A stretch of 64,000 bases of DNA. Origin: Camellia lanceoleosa. Taxonomy: Eukaryota; Streptophyta; Magnoliopsida; Ericales; Theaceae. Shown here piece after piece: positions 37,515-50,391 of this stretch (its first letter is position 1; every line of letters starts with the position of its first letter). The stretch lies in the NCBI GenBank assembly GCA_025200525.1, contig CM045768.1, positions 45,045,022-45,109,021 on the forward strand, written 5' to 3'. The notes under the pieces were generated by a model. The model was not told the origin of the DNA and ran no database searches. It saw nothing but the letters and a program-made list of their open reading frames with translations. The translations under genes and the position numbers were made by a program.

Positions 37515-40500
37515 CTACACTCCACGGAAATGTAGGGGTTTGTTATGATTCACGCCCTCGGCGGCAATTCCTTGTAAAAGGTTAATCTTGGGGAACCTCC
37601 TCTGGAAAAACCAATTTCCCAACATTTCTGGCATAGTTTCGATGGAGAGTTTGGCTTTGTCCATAGCAGATAGAACAGCCTGTCTGTGCACCCTTGAAGC
37701 CATAAGCAGTCCCCAGATGGAGATGTCTGCCTGTATTTTCTTTAACTGTCTCAGTACAGTTTCTTCTTCAATTTGCTTCTCTCTCTGTTTCTCTGCCTCT
37801 TTATCTTTCCCAGATGTCTCAGGTTGGTCAAGGTGTGGGGGCTTGAAATACCGCCCACTCCTGGTCATATGGTCTACCTCATCGAGGTACCAAGTGTCAT
37901 CTGGTTGAGTACCTGCCCAATCTTCGTCTGTATGGGCAAGACATAAGTCATCATCTTCCCACCACATCCCGCTAGCATTCAACAAACACCTATCTGGTTC
38001 CGGCAAGTTCGTACTCTCGGTATTTTCATCCCACATGCTCACAGCATGTCCTGCTCTTGTGCTCGCAGCACTTTCAACCTCTTCATGGTTCTTGGCTTTC
38101 CGGATTCTCTCAGAATCCCACCTCTTCTCTTGCTCCTCTTGCGCTAGTAGGGTTTGTTGTTCGGTTTTCACAATATCTTGATCCCGAGCGAAATTCTTTG
38201 TACCGGCGCTCTCTGGCAATTCATTCTGACTCTCGGCCCTTCCGGCCATCATCGATACTCCTGCCCCTACCGGGCCTTGCTCTGGCTGAATTTCCACAAC
38301 ATCTGGCTGGTCATCTAACCACCAGGTAATTTCTGCCGACTCCTCATATTCAAACCAATTGATTGTTGCATCCCCTGCTTCTTGGTCGTTGAAGAACTGG
38401 AGGTTAGCAAAATCTTCTTCCACCGTTGTCAGATCATCGGCCCCTTGTTCTAGTCCGTCCCCCCGAATCATACACAATTCAGCTTTTTCTGGCAGCCTCA
38501 CACCCAGCTCAGACTGGCTTACTGATAAAATATATCCGCTTGGATCATAAGCTCTTCCAGCATAATTCCCAGGCTGTCCCATCTCAGACTCACCAATTCT
38601 GCTCTCCTCTGAAACCTGCCCCGTTCCATCTTCGGAGGTCACCACCTCTGGCTCAGATTGGGTTGTGAAGGTGTCCAACATGCACAAGTCAGTGCAATCA
38701 GGAAGGATCACCTCCGGCTTAGGTAGGTGAGAGGGAGTAATATAGACACTAGGATCGTAGGAAACGACCCCAGTTTGGATGAGGTTGACTCTTTTGGGTG
38801 GTGGATCTTGGTTATGTGCGGGGAGTGGGTTAGTTGTGACATTGGGACTTTCGGGAGGCACAATGATATTCTTATCGACGAGGTCTTGAATCTCGTGACG
38901 CAGCCGGAAACATTGATCTATGTCATGGCCATGCTGCTGGTGGTACGCACAGTACTTGGCTGGGTTGTGGGAAGGAGGGAGTGGATTTGGTAGTGGCCTC
39001 GGTTCTAGGGGCGTCAGATGCTTCTTTCTGATTAACACCCCCAGAGCCTTGGACAGTGGCATGTATAGTGAAGTGAAGGTTCTTTGGCCTCTGGATTGAT
39101 ATCTCGGGGCTTGGTTACTGCTCCCGGAGGTACTAGAAAAAGGTGTGGCTGCTGCGGGCCTCGGTTGGGAAGGGGGAGTGGTGGTGACCATGCCGACCTC
39201 CGAAGTCCTTGTGTTGGCAGCGCCACTCGAGCCTGCGGTGTTGTTACGGTTGAATGCCCTTCGGGGCTGCTCTCGGTCCTGGTCGATCAAACCTTGCTTC
39301 ATCGCATTCTCGATCTGTACCCCCATCTCATGTAAATTTGAGAAGGTGGGAAAAGGGAGTACGATCATTTTCTGCATTAACTTCGGTTGGAGATTGCATA
39401 CAATCATCCGAATTTGATCTTTATCTGTTGGCCTTAAGGTCATCATTGATGCCTTTGCTCTCCACCGAGTTACAAAATCAGAGAAAGTCTCTTTTGGTTC
39501 CTGCCTCGTTGTTTCGAGATCACGTGTTGTAATCTCGATCGGTGTATTATACGAGTATTGTGCAACGAAGGCCTCAGCCAGCTCATCCCAGTTTCTCTTC
39601 ACATCATCTTCCAACTTTGCATACCAGATGGCCGCTACCCCCGACAAAGTTCTGCCAAATAAAGAAAGCTTTTGTGGTCGGGTTAGGCCCATTGGCCTCA
39701 AGATGTCTGAAAATAGCCGGAGATGGACCATAGGATCTCCTGATCCGTCAAAACGATCAATCTGTGGCATCTTGAATCTATCCGGCAGTGTCACGGCCAC
39801 GTCAGTGTAGCCATCTTCAATATCTGGGATGGCCTTCACCCCCTGCGATTTCTTGAAAAGCTTTTCCAGCTTACTTAGCTTCAGAGCTGTATGATCTACC
39901 TCGAACTCAAATGGAGAGTCCGGGTGGTTAGGTGTAAGATTCTTGGATTCTTGGCGAATGGGGGCGAGCCGGCCAGATTGGAAGACCCGTGTCCTCTTGA
40001 GTGTTTCGGACATCAGGTAAGGTATTCTGGGTGTTTGGAAGGACATTCTGAGGATTTGGCAGAGTATTCTGACCAAGAGATAATCGCCGTAGTGGAGCCG
40101 GGTGGAGGAGAGCGATGTGAAGCGACGCCAAGGCTCATTGTACCTAGTGATCACCTTCGCCGGGCCATGATCGGCTTGTTGTTTGGAAAATTCCTTGGCG
40201 AGATGGCATCATCTTGCATCTGCGTTTCATGCATCCGGGCGATCATCGCCTCCATCCCTAATGTATTCTCGCTCCATCCGAATGGCGGCAAATGTACCTC
40301 TCTGGCAGCATACGAAATTTCAACTGGTTGTTTATCGTCAGCGACCCTCCCAGAATCCTGTTCGACACACCGCGCTTCTCGCCTTCTTCGATAATCGGGT
40401 AGAGAGTGGAACACTGGATGTCCGCCAACGAGATCCCGGGATCGGTTGAGTCGGCGACCTCGTGTCCAAAGTGCTTGGGGGGTATCTATTGGTTCAGAAG

Positions 40501-40522
40501 CAATCGTGCTAAAAACTGCCAT
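37515..40522 (-). pseudogene. Gag of the 26.5-kb element
   Basis: Structural protein that packages the RNA. The likely start is MAVFSTIASEPIDTP (ATG 40522-40520); a one-base frameshift near 40151 joins it to an 879-codon open stretch. The retrotransposon gag core is seen at 39780-39330 (MPQIDRFDGSGDPMVHLRLF, LAEAFVAQYSYNT, ETFSDFVTRWRAKA). A zinc-knuckle-like YCAYHQQHGHDIDQCFRLRHEI lies near 38950-38880. The remainder is acidic and Pro/Glu-rich and ends just before the protease; two stops (near 37515) separate them. Confidence 0.9.
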
Positions 40523-41234
40523 AGCAAAAAGATAATAAAGCGAAAAGGAAATAAATAACCAGAAAAACGGGCAGCATAACAACTTAAATTAAATACACAC
40601 AACACACAGTCGGGCATACAACACGCAGTTGATAAGCTGAAAATACATCGCCCTCAATCATCGATCACTGTTCTCAGATCATCGTTTCCCAAAATCAATC
40701 GGATATCCGCGGACAACTGATTCTCAGATACTAACTGATGCCCGCAGGCCTGATGCCTAAACTCAACTGATACATGCATTCCCTGTAGAGACACACTCTA
40801 ACAAGCACATAGCAGATAAGTGAGAGCCGAAAACACCCCTATGTTGGGGTAGGGTTTCCCTGTCCTATTTTGTCAGGAGCTAGGGTTTCACTACGCACGC
40901 AACGGCTTCAAACAACCTATAAACGGGTAAGCAACCTGTCCTAGTTTGGAATGGTCACTATGGATCCGAATATGCACTAGGTCGAATGGTCAAAAAGGGT
41001 GCCCCGGTAAAACCGGGGTTTGTGTTCCCATACTGGCAGAGTTCAGAATCGTCACCTTATGGACATGCCTTGACAAGACAAGCCTCCCAAGAAACCGCCA
41101 GAATAGCAGATGGCAAACACGGTGTCCTAGGCGCACCAATGCAAATGCAATGCAAAGAAACACACAAGTGTAGTCAAAACCAGATATCATGAGTTCGAGT
41201 CAAGTTCTCTAAATCCCCAAAGAGTCGCTAAAGC
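40523..41234 (-). other. Element 5' UTR with primer-binding-site region
   Basis: Noncoding leader between the 5' LTR and gag. Directly after the LTR end the minus strand reads TTTAGCGACTCTTTGGGGAT (41232-41211), the expected place of the tRNA primer-binding site; GCGACTC..GGGGA-like sites are common in Tat elements. I cannot assign the tRNA by eye. Confidence 0.6.
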
Positions 41235-42979
41235 GTAGACGCCCCGAATGCATCCCGGAAAAGGGAGTGCGAGTCCTCCCTCCCCGCTCGTTCAATATTG
41301 GGTCACTACATTCAAGGACTCAAATGTCACGGTTCTTAATCTTGAACCAAAGAGTCCAAATCCGCAAATCGCTTTTGAAAACAGATTTTTTGAAAGAAGT
41401 GCCAAACATGGATCGCTTTGCGGAATCTGAGTCGCCACCTAAATGTTTTTTTTTTTATGGAAAATTTAGGAAACCCTGACTCGGTGCCAAAAGGCCACGT
41501 GTCCGTCATCACCAAAGTTGCCTCGGCTCGGGAACTTGGGTACGATTGGGGAAGGTCACTTCGTGAGCACCCCCGCTCGCCCGATCAAAGACCGGCCTCT
41601 ACTAACCATGATATCTGTTTTTGAAAACATTGTGAGTTCTTATTCTGGTTATTAGCCTAGGTTATTATGTGATGCGCACAACATACAAGTATAGACTGAA
41701 TCGCCTGAATTGGAACAAAACATTTCATGTTTGTTTGTTTGAAAATGGTTTGATGGTGCTACCCGCAAGTAGGCTAAGATGCGGATTTGCCACCCTCGGG
41801 TGGGCTTAGAAAAACGTGATTTTGCCACTATCTAGTGGGCTTAAAACAAGCATTCGATGAATTGTTCCAATTCAGGTAACTCAACCTCCACCCACAGGCA
41901 TTCAAGGCAGTTATATCACATAAGCACATAGCCTCATGGTAAGCATGCTATTCATGGCAGACACTCACACGCATGCGAGGATGCTAAAGCATAAAACTTA
42001 CCGAGTACTCCAAGCCAAAACAGAAAACTGATTAGAAATCATGCATGATCCTAAGTATACAGAAATGTCTAATGCAACACATGCAAAGATGCAACTATAG
42101 CAGTTCGCTATTCTAAACATGGCATGTGGAATGCTACAACTAACACGTATTCAATTTGGAATTGAAATACAAATGCATTGTATGATGCGCCGAGCCTAGT
42201 GCGTGCAAAATGTATGAATGATGAACATGTCATTACATCAGATGCTAATTGAAATATGCCCTATATCTAACCATCATAAGCGGGTAAATGAAAGGGAAGA
42301 AAGACGTGGGGTTGGAAGACATACATCACACTCACCTACACTTATTACAATTATGCCCTCGCGCAGAGAGTCCGAATAAATAATACAGTCCGAATAAAAG
42401 AATATTACAGTCCGAAATATACAGTCCGAATAATAAATATACAAATTCCTAATTAATTAAGAAAGTTGTAAAATTGGCGTGCAAGCCAGGGGCTGCCTTG
42501 ACTCTGCTCTGGATAATGAAATGATGCATGTTGGGCTGCCTTGTGCGGAAATCCACTGGGATGCCCCAATTAGCCTCTGTTTGCGATGTTTCTCGAAATG
42601 CGTGCCAGACTCCGAAAAGTTGCTGATTCTTCATTTTGTCGCAATGAGAGAGCGAGAGGGGCATAGCAATGTATTTCACAAATATATGCACGCCTCGATC
42701 CTCGTGCCACCAATCACGCATATCGATGCATGATGGCCGAGGAGTCGGATTGCACAACTCAATATAGGATGAATGCAGATGAATGCTACAACAAAACCTA
42801 ATTCCATCATAGATAATCCGGAGTGTCGGTGACTTGGGAATTGAGACCCGTTCCGTCACTCGGAGAACGAAACGCGCCTCGTTTCCCGTGCCCGGGCTAA
42901 CTCCTACCTCGAACACGATGCAATATGCATGATATGCATGAAATGCAACTAACATACAATCCTAGCATACACAATGCTA

Positions 42980-44920
42980 TGAAAATGAGATGCCTTGAAA
43001 TGCGTGCACGCGGGTACGTGAACCGAGGCGATGATCCTAAGGCATGTAATGGCATATGCAATGCAAATGGACTTACACTAACATGAGAGAGCCTCAGCCA
43101 CACTCACATAAGAGGCCGTTGGATAAAAGTGAAGCGCCTCGAAATGCATGCACACGGGCACGCAAACCGAGGCGATGGCATACGGAATGCAATGATGCTA
43201 AAATGACATATGCGATGCAATATGGGCTTATACCAATATGAGAGAGCCTCAGCCACACTCACACAGGAGGCCGTGAGATGAAAAATGAAGTGCTTCGAAA
43301 TGCGTGCACACGGGCACGCAAACTGAGGTGATGGCATAAAGGCGTGAAACGGCCTGAAATATGATATATAATGAGCCTAAAATGAGATGTCTCGAAATAC
43401 GTGCCCACGGGCACGCAAACCGAGAAAATGGCATACAGAATGCAATAGGACTAAAATGAGATATGCGATGCAATATGGGCTTACACCGACATGAGAGGGC
43501 CTCAGCCACACTCATACAGGAGGCCATCGGATGAAACTGAGGTACCTCGAAATGCGTGCGCACGGGCACGCAAACTAAGGCAATGGCATACGGAATGCAA
43601 TAAGACTAAAATGGCATACAGGATACAAAATGGACTTATACTAACATGGGTGAGCCTCTGCCGCACTCATATAAGAAGCCGATGGATGAACATGAGGTGC
43701 CTCGAAATGCATGCGCACGGGCACGCAAACCGAGGCAATGACATAAAGGTATGAAATGGCATACAATGCAAATTGGGCTTACACTAACATGAGAGGGCCT
43801 CAGCCACACTCACATGAGAGGCCGATGGATGAAAATGAAGTGCCTCGAAATGCGTGCACATGGGCACGCAAACCGAGGCAATGGCCCTAAGGCACGAAAT
43901 GACATGGAAAATGATATGCAAACATGCAAATGGAATTTCAGCATTCACAAATGATGCAAAACAGTCCCGAAAGGTGGGGAAATGACACCAAATGCACGGA
44001 ATGGTCCCGAAATGCGATATTAAGCACCCGAAATGGCCTACAGCTATACTAAATATGCATAATTGGTACATGTCATGCAAACAGTAGCAAGGCAGCCCCA
44101 AAATAGCATCTTTTACAGTACGAGACATGGCAAAATAGTAAGCATAGATAGGACAACAATGGCATACAAGAATGGCTCCACAAGGGAGGCTATGAAGCAA
44201 GTGATACATGCAATGCCCAAATAGAAAAATACCCTTCTACAACACTGAAGAGGGACTAAAAATATGAACATTTACAGTAGAAGAAATCCCCCAAATCAGT
44301 ATGAAAACATGCTAAAAATGTCATGCAAGAACTATGATACATAAGGCTATAACATGAGGCACCCCAAACATTCATCAAACCAGAAAAGACCCTTAAATAA
44401 ATATGTCAATAAGGTAAAAATATGACTCTTTACAGCTCTGATTATGGTCGAAAACAGAAGCTAGATAAGCTTAAAAAAGCATGCAAAAATGGGGGTCAAA
44501 GAGGGGTATAATGACAAGTATAACATGGAGACCCCAAACAAGATTGATCCCTTCTACAATGTTGTAGAGGGACACAAAATAAGCTTACTCACAGTTCATG
44601 AAATGCTCCAAAACAGACTACATGTAGGTCAAACAAATCATGCAAATTTACGGTAAATATGAGTGATTATGAAGCAAGTGCATGATAGAGAGGCCAAACA
44701 GGGTTGAGCCCTTCTTCAATGTTTAAGAGGAGATCAAAATATGCCCACTTGAAGTTTACATTATGCTCGAAAACAGATCATTAATAGGATAGAAAAAGCA
44801 TGCAAAATATTGACATACAAGATGATATTGAAGCAAGTACATCATAGAGGGCTCAAACAGGGTTGAGCCCTTGAACAAACATGAATAATAGCTCAAAATA
44901 GACCTAGTTTCAGTTAAGGT
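42980..44920. repeat. Degenerate ~155-bp tandem repeats in the right LTR
   Basis: Same array as in the left LTR, in the same order and unit number as far as I can see; blocks with CTCGAAATGCGTGC near 43138, 43296, 43392, 43546, 43699 and 43846. The two arrays were therefore copied together at insertion and have not expanded since. Confidence 0.8.
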
Positions 44921-45200
44921 CGGAGCTCAAAACAATAAGAAAATAGGCTTAAGAAATGAGGCAAGAAAGTGCTATAAAAGAGAGAAAGTGAGACTTACCC
45001 TTGTAGACAAGTCTTGGTTGCCTTTTGCTTGAAGAATGGGAGCCTCTTAGCTGCTGGGAAGCTCTCCTAGCTGCTGGAATGGAGTTTTGATGTTAGAGCT
45101 TGAAGATGATGAAGAAATGGCACCAAAACTTGAGAATTTGAGAGAGATGGAGAGAGATATGCTTGGACCAATTTTTCTAACCCTAGGGACAATGGAGGCT

Positions 45201-45380
45201 CTTATATGGACAAAAGAAGGGGTGTAAAAGTGAGGAAATGCACCCAAGCTTTCCCTCCCAAAATATCCCCTGATCTGAGATATTTTGGGAGAAATATATA
45301 CAAAGAAGTATGCACCGAGGGAGCATGGCCATTAGCTACTTTTGTGGAGGTGGCGGCCACACCCCTATGGCCGGCCGGCC
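45201..45380 (-). promoter_or_regulatory. LTR promoter region with GGCCGGCCGGCC and TATA motif
   Basis: On the minus strand the 12-base GGCCGGCCGGCC (45380-45369) lies about 160 bases upstream of a TATA-like TCCATATAAG (45210-45201). As the U3 of the 5' LTR this is the likely element promoter. The GGCCGG cluster also precedes TATA boxes of the antisense genes at 25.7 and 30.8 kb. Confidence 0.55.
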
Positions 45381-46274
45381 AAGGGCAAAAATGGAAAGTG
45401 GGAATTTCTGGCCGGCGACCAAAGGTTGGTGTCCTCCCAAGTGTGTACAACAAGGCCCTGTGGTTGGAATCTGGCAACTCTGAAACAGGAGAGACAACAA
45501 GCCACCTTTAGGAGAGGTTCAAAAATGAAAAGTTGAATTATTGGCCGAGCTCTATTTTTTAGGGTCCTCCCATGTGTGTACAACACAAATATGTGGTTTT
45601 GGCTCGAAGAAAATGGCCCTAGGGTGTTCAACATTAGCCCGGAAGTGAGAAAAAAGGGCCCCGGGGGGCGCCAAAGGAGCATAACTGGTTGCTTGGATAA
45701 TTGCTGGCCTCCCACCCTCCAGTGACCTTCCTTATGATAAAATAGAGGTACCTGCCAAAAATGAACAAAAACCGATACAAAACGAATGCTCGGGGGCCAA
45801 AACACGCAGTTTGGGGTCCCGAAAACCGGCCGTTAAGCATCGAAAGTGGTGTTTGGCTGCGAAGTGGGTATCTAAGACCCCAGTGTCCCTCGAAAGGGAG
45901 TAAATGAGATGCATGCCAGAAACCGGAGGAATCGGAGATGGTTGGGTGGTCCCGAACCGAGGCACACGGCCTGACGGTTCCGAAAATCGGGAACCGGGCT
46001 CCGAAATGGGCAAAATGACCTACGGCCACGAAATGTAGCCCACGGCCACCGAGAGATGGTCTACGGGACCTCTCCCTCCCCTCAGGAAAGAAAACAGAGA
46101 AAACCGAGTCTGGTTCGCAAACCGAAGCAAGGCACAGAAGAGGGTTCGGAAGTCCGGAGGCAGGGCGCACGGCCGCGACTCTGAGACTTCTGAACGAGCA
46201 AAGTATGCAACATCACCGAGCGCTCAATCGGTGACATCTGAGTCTTAAGGTCGGTCAAAAATGGGGTGTCTACA

Positions 46275-46572
46275 CAATCCTACAACCAAACATGCAACAT
46301 AAATAGTTTGCCATGAGTAAAATTATACAAACATCCACACAAAAATAAGTGCGACACATTTATGAAAATAAAATTGAATAAGCCTACCATTGTGCTTTAC
46401 ATTACTGTGCAGTTTAATTTTAGGACATCCTACTTCAATGTTGTTATATATATATATATATATTTGTTTTGAAAAGAAAAAAACTCATTTGGAACATATG
46501 AAAAAAGGAAGTAGCTGTTTACTATTACGTGCACAAAATATGGAATAATGGAATAAGATAACACACCACTAC
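46275..46572 (-). other. MULE transposase intron with TA microsatellite
   Basis: Intron between transposase exons 1 and 2, from the donor at 46572 to the acceptor TTGTAG next to GATTG at 46279. It contains a (TA) run at 46443-46463. The retrotransposon landed right at its 3' border. Confidence 0.75.
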
Positions 46573-47677
46573 CTTCATTGGCGTCTTTAGCAGTAGCTAC
46601 AAGCAAATTACCTTTAAACCTACCTTTCAAAAACGTTCCATCCAAAAATAGAAGAGGTCGACAATGATTGAACCCATCTATACAAGCGCGGAATGATATA
46701 AAATACCTAACAAAGCTCTCGGTTTTTTGGTCGAACTCAAGGTCAATGTAACTGTTTGGGTTTTTTTGCATAACGGAATCGTTGTACCACCTGAGTTGGT
46801 CGAAGGACGTAGCGTGATCCCCGTACACTTCGCCTCTTGCTTTCTCAACACCCAACCATGCCACCTGGTAACTAATGTCCAAACCATACTCGTTTTTCAA
46901 ATTAAACACAACATTAGTAAGGCGCGTCAATGGCTGATCATGCACCCGACCTGCAACAACAATAGACACCAAATCAGACCCCGTACGAGGGTTCCTACAA
47001 GTACGTACAGCAACCTCACAAGTATGCACACTATCGAACCTCTTAATACATAACACCCCACTTGACGGTAATATTCTCGCATGAACTGACCACACACAAT
47101 CTGTTGACGCCGCAAACTTACACACTATTGTAATTCGAACGGAATCATTTTTAATGTACTTGAATTGAAATCCACGTTCAACGGCATACTTACACAAAAC
47201 TTCACGAAATTCGGTTGCTCCACCATCAAAACATTGTCCCACATGGGTAATCCCATACGCCCATTGCGCCGACAAAAACATCTTTGATTTGTTCGGACAA
47301 TACGTTGGTAACAAGTCCATCTGGTTATCCACGCACCCAAACTGACTAACATCTCGGGAAATTTCCCCATCCTCCATGGAATCCAGCACACCACAATTAC
47401 CCCCCACACCAACACTATTTTTTTGAATGAGGACCTTAATGTGATTTATCCCAAATGACTTGGCAAGGCACAACATGTTTTGAATATCGTCATCACTATC
47501 CATCTTAAACTTCTTATATCCGAGAACATCAAACAACAAACACACCGCACCTGGTACCAATCCATCGAACTTTCCACAAATATCATCAACAATCTTTACG
47601 AATGACGAATCCTGATGCAACCGAATAAGAACATTTACTAACCCATACGAACACACCAACAAAATCCCTCCATCCAT
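46573..47677 (-). pseudogene. MULE transposase, first large exon
   Basis: Start at 47677; a TTTACAG acceptor-like site just upstream suggests a 5' UTR intron. The frame is open through the donor at 46573/46572 (GAAG then GTAGTG). In order: an N-terminal PB1-like region (CSYGLV, FDVLGYKKFKMDSDDD), a MuDR-type DNA-binding region (FREVLCKYAVERGFQFKYIK), then the start of the MULE catalytic domain with LFLDGTFLKGRFKGNLLVAT, where the Asp of LDGT is the first catalytic acid. It is the best-preserved part of this gene; the rest lies 26.5 kb away because of the retrotransposon. Confidence 0.9.
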
Positions 47678-49958
47678 ACCTGTAAATATTTGGATAACCC
47701 ATTACTGTGGCAACATACCTAGGAAGAACATAACAGAACAGTTTTTCTTTACATGCAATTGGTGTAACAAATCGAAGCCATCCCACTGGCAGATGAGAGA
47801 AATGGGGAAAAAAATAAAAATAAAACTGAACAACCACACACCTATTTTCGATGCCTTAACCACAGACAACACCTTCAACTGTACAATTACAGTGCGAATA
47901 ATAGCGCTGGTCACCGGAAAAAATGACGCCCACCACCGGAAAAAATGGCGCTCACCGTGTTCTGTGTCCAAAAAACAATGGTGAGCGCCATAACAATGTT
48001 AATCAAGAAAAAAAATGGCAACCAATAAGAAATGGTGAAAAACAATGTTAATCAATACAGAATAATGAAAACAATGTTAATTAATAAAAATGGTGAAAAC
48101 AATGTTAATCAATTAAAAAACATCCCCATACAAACGTTGACATTACCTAACTCAATTGAAAACATAAGCAAATGTTTAAGGAAATAAACAAGCACAGCGT
48201 ATTGGCCAGGAAAAATGGTGCTCACCATTTTCTGTGTCCCAAAAACAATGAGAACAGTGTTAATCAATAAAACATCCCCACAATACATTAACATTACGAA
48301 ACCCAATTGAAATAATAATCAAATGTTTAAAGAAACAATCATACAAAGGGTATTGATGTAAAAACAAATGGAATCCAATCACACCCCAAAAAATCTGCCA
48401 ATAGATTAAGACTAAATGGTATACAAAAAAACTTAAAGGACTAAATGGTTTAACTTTTCTCAAGATAGGATTTATGGGTAATTTTTCCCTATTCTTTTAT
48501 TATTCTATTTTTTTAATTACCACCCACAAATTAAAATTATTGGAAAATCCCATTTGGGAGAGATTTGGACTGATGGATCCTCATTTATTTTTATTATTCT
48601 TGGAAGTCTCATTTATTTGGTAATGTTCACCAAAAGATCCCCTTTGTGTTACTTGGGAGGGGATTTTGTGTCTTTTTTACCCTTGTTTCTTATGGATAAT
48701 GTTTTTGACAGTTATGGGAATTCCAGTGATTACGTTTTCGATATGAGAATGACAATCAGTGGGGATGATCTCCTATGTGGGTATTTGAAGGCATGGTGTT
48801 GTGTTGTCTCGGAAATGACGATCAGTGGGGATGATCTTCTGTGTGGGTATTTGAAAGCATAGTGTTGCGTTGTAATGTGACAACACCAACAAGAATATAG
48901 TGATTTGGAAAATTATTGGAAAATCACATTTTGAATGCCACACCAAAATTACATTCCAACGGAGCCACCCAAATCATCAACATTAACACAATGTTGAATA
49001 CATTTCGCAATACACTTTGAGTTTATCAGATCAGTAGATCATGCGGTGGCCGACTCCTCACACCCATTTCATATGCCACACACCTAATACAGTATTTGGG
49101 TTTTTTCCTAAAATGGTCGCTGATTTGGTGGGATGTGGAGGTATTTTCTTAACAACATGGGATTTGATGCCGCTCACATCGTGATACACCACAAACACGA
49201 AAAACCTACAAATTCTGTGAACACGATTGACAAAATTTTCAGACCAAATTGGATATGAATCAATACGAAATACACTAAACCACACAGATTTGGTTTCCAA
49301 AAAATGATAAATATTATTATTAGCTTGCCATGACTTGCGGTGGACATACGTCGACGCTCACTCCGATTGTGAGTATATATCTCGTTGTAAGTGGGATGTG
49401 GACAGGCTTAAGCTACGTCAGAGAAATGGTGATTACTCGAAACCTCTACCAGCTGCTAATGAAATTATATGGTGTGGATTATGTTACCATACAAATAATG
49501 ATAAATACGGAAGGCCTGACCCGAATGAAAATGGATGGCAACCTTGCTAACATGGGAACGTTTTGGACCCACAACAAATAGAAGTGGTGATGTGGTAGAC
49601 CCAAAGCAGCGTAACAACCCAAAAAAGACTATAGTACCATTTTTCCAAACGTGGCAAGCCTGTAACATTTGCAATCTCCGTAAATCAACATTAAAATCAA
49701 AACATTACCATTAATAACATACATTATGGGCAAAAACGTAAACCAACACTAAATAGGACTTTCAAGTTTATTATAAAACAATTAGGATTGCAAGGTTCAC
49801 AAGTCATCCATATGGGATTTATAAGTCAATTACCCTTATAATTAACTGAAAGGCCAATTATAAGAAATCAACGTGACCATTATTGGGCGTTGTGTGACCC
49901 ATACAATTGAAAGATGAAGAGTGAAAAAAAGCAGAAGACAAATTCATGTGGGATAAAT
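47678..49958. other. MULE 5' flank, degenerate duplications, no recognised gene
   Basis: Upstream of the minus-strand transposase. It has an approximate 157-bp tandem duplication (47935-48205 region against 48210-48365, sharing 'ttctgtgtcc.aaaaacaatg', 'gttaatcaat.aaaacatcccca' and 'caaatgttta') and a 66-bp duplication at 48747-48878. A 71-codon ORF at 49335-49550 (WCGLCYHTNNDKYG) is not recognised. The outer MULE end should lie here. Confidence 0.5.
48747..48878. repeat. 66-bp tandem duplication
   Basis: 'gacaatcagtggggatgat' at 48751 and 'gacgatcagtggggatgat' at 48817 start two 66-base units that stay alike through 'gtgggtatttgaaggcatggtgttgtgttgt'. About 90% identical by eye. Confidence 0.9.
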
Positions 49959-50304
49959 CTCACTTTGTCCCATTATATTTTATTATTTTTTATTTTGATT
50001 CATAAATATATTTATGTATTTTTTTAATTTGACTCTTCATGTTTTAAGTTTTTTTTTTAATTTATTTTTCCAGTTAATTTTTATTTAAAGTTAGACAAAA
50101 AAATATCATATTGACAGCCACATTATATAAAATATATTATTATATTTAACCTATACCTTTAACCTAAATATAGTAAAAAAAATTATGCCATATGGTATTT
50201 TCTATTTAATTTTAGGTAGAAATTAATTTTACAAGTAAATTGAAAAAAAAAAACTTAAATACAGACCAAAATAAAAAATAAATAAATTAAAGGATCAAAG
50301 TGAG
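49959..50304. mobile_element. MITE-like inverted-repeat element
   Basis: The left end CTCACTTTGTCCCATTATAT and the reverse complement of the right end CTCACTTTGATCCTTTAATT are inverted repeats that stay similar for about 60 bases through 'ttattttttattttg'. About 346 bp, very AT-rich, no coding potential. No clear target duplication seen. Confidence 0.6.
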
Positions 50305-50391
50305 AAAATTGGAAAACATAAAAGGGGCAAATTAATGCAATTCTACAATCAAAAACAAAAGGGAAGGGGAGAGGGAGGGGGATTTATTTAT

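Larger units (their letters stand above)
19776..46274 (-). mobile_element. 26.5-kb Tat/Ogre-like Ty3/gypsy retrotransposon
   Basis: Flanked by an exact 5-bp duplication CAATC (19771-19775 and 46275-46279). Two LTRs of about 5 kb (19776-24730 and 41235-46274) are clearly homologous along their length. In minus-strand order: 5' LTR, primer-site region, gag, aspartic protease, RT, gypsy RNase H, second RNase H, integrase, two antisense genes, tandem repeats, polypurine tract, 3' LTR. Giant size, long LTRs, a double RNase H and antisense extra genes are known traits of the Tat lineage (Ogre, Retand and relatives). All pol domains carry frameshifts or lost residues. It sits in the MULE transposase gene. 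Confidence 0.93.
41235..46274 (-). repeat. Right LTR (5' LTR in element orientation)
   Basis: Begins GTAGACGCCCC on the plus strand and ends GGGGTGTCTACA before CAATC, so the ends are near-inverted repeats (AGACGCCCC against AGACACCCC). It would drive element transcription toward lower coordinates. The TATA-like motif at 45201-45210 places U3 at about 1.1 kb and R plus U5 at about 4 kb. Compared with the left LTR there are few substitutions over most of its length but many 1-3 base indels at 45.3-46.25 kb. Confidence 0.9.
12660..49740. mobile_element. Mutator-like element with Ulp1-type protease gene, split by a retrotransposon
   Basis: Two convergent genes mark this as a MULE of the type that carries a Ulp1-like protease: a plus-strand C48 protease gene (13882-17677) and a minus-strand MULE transposase whose exons lie at 46573-47677, 19379-19775 and 18684-19248. 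The 26.5-kb insertion 19776-46274 is foreign; without it the element is about 10.5 kb. I could not find terminal inverted repeats or a 9-bp duplication, so both limits are approximate, as expected for the non-TIR MULE groups. Confidence 0.7.
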
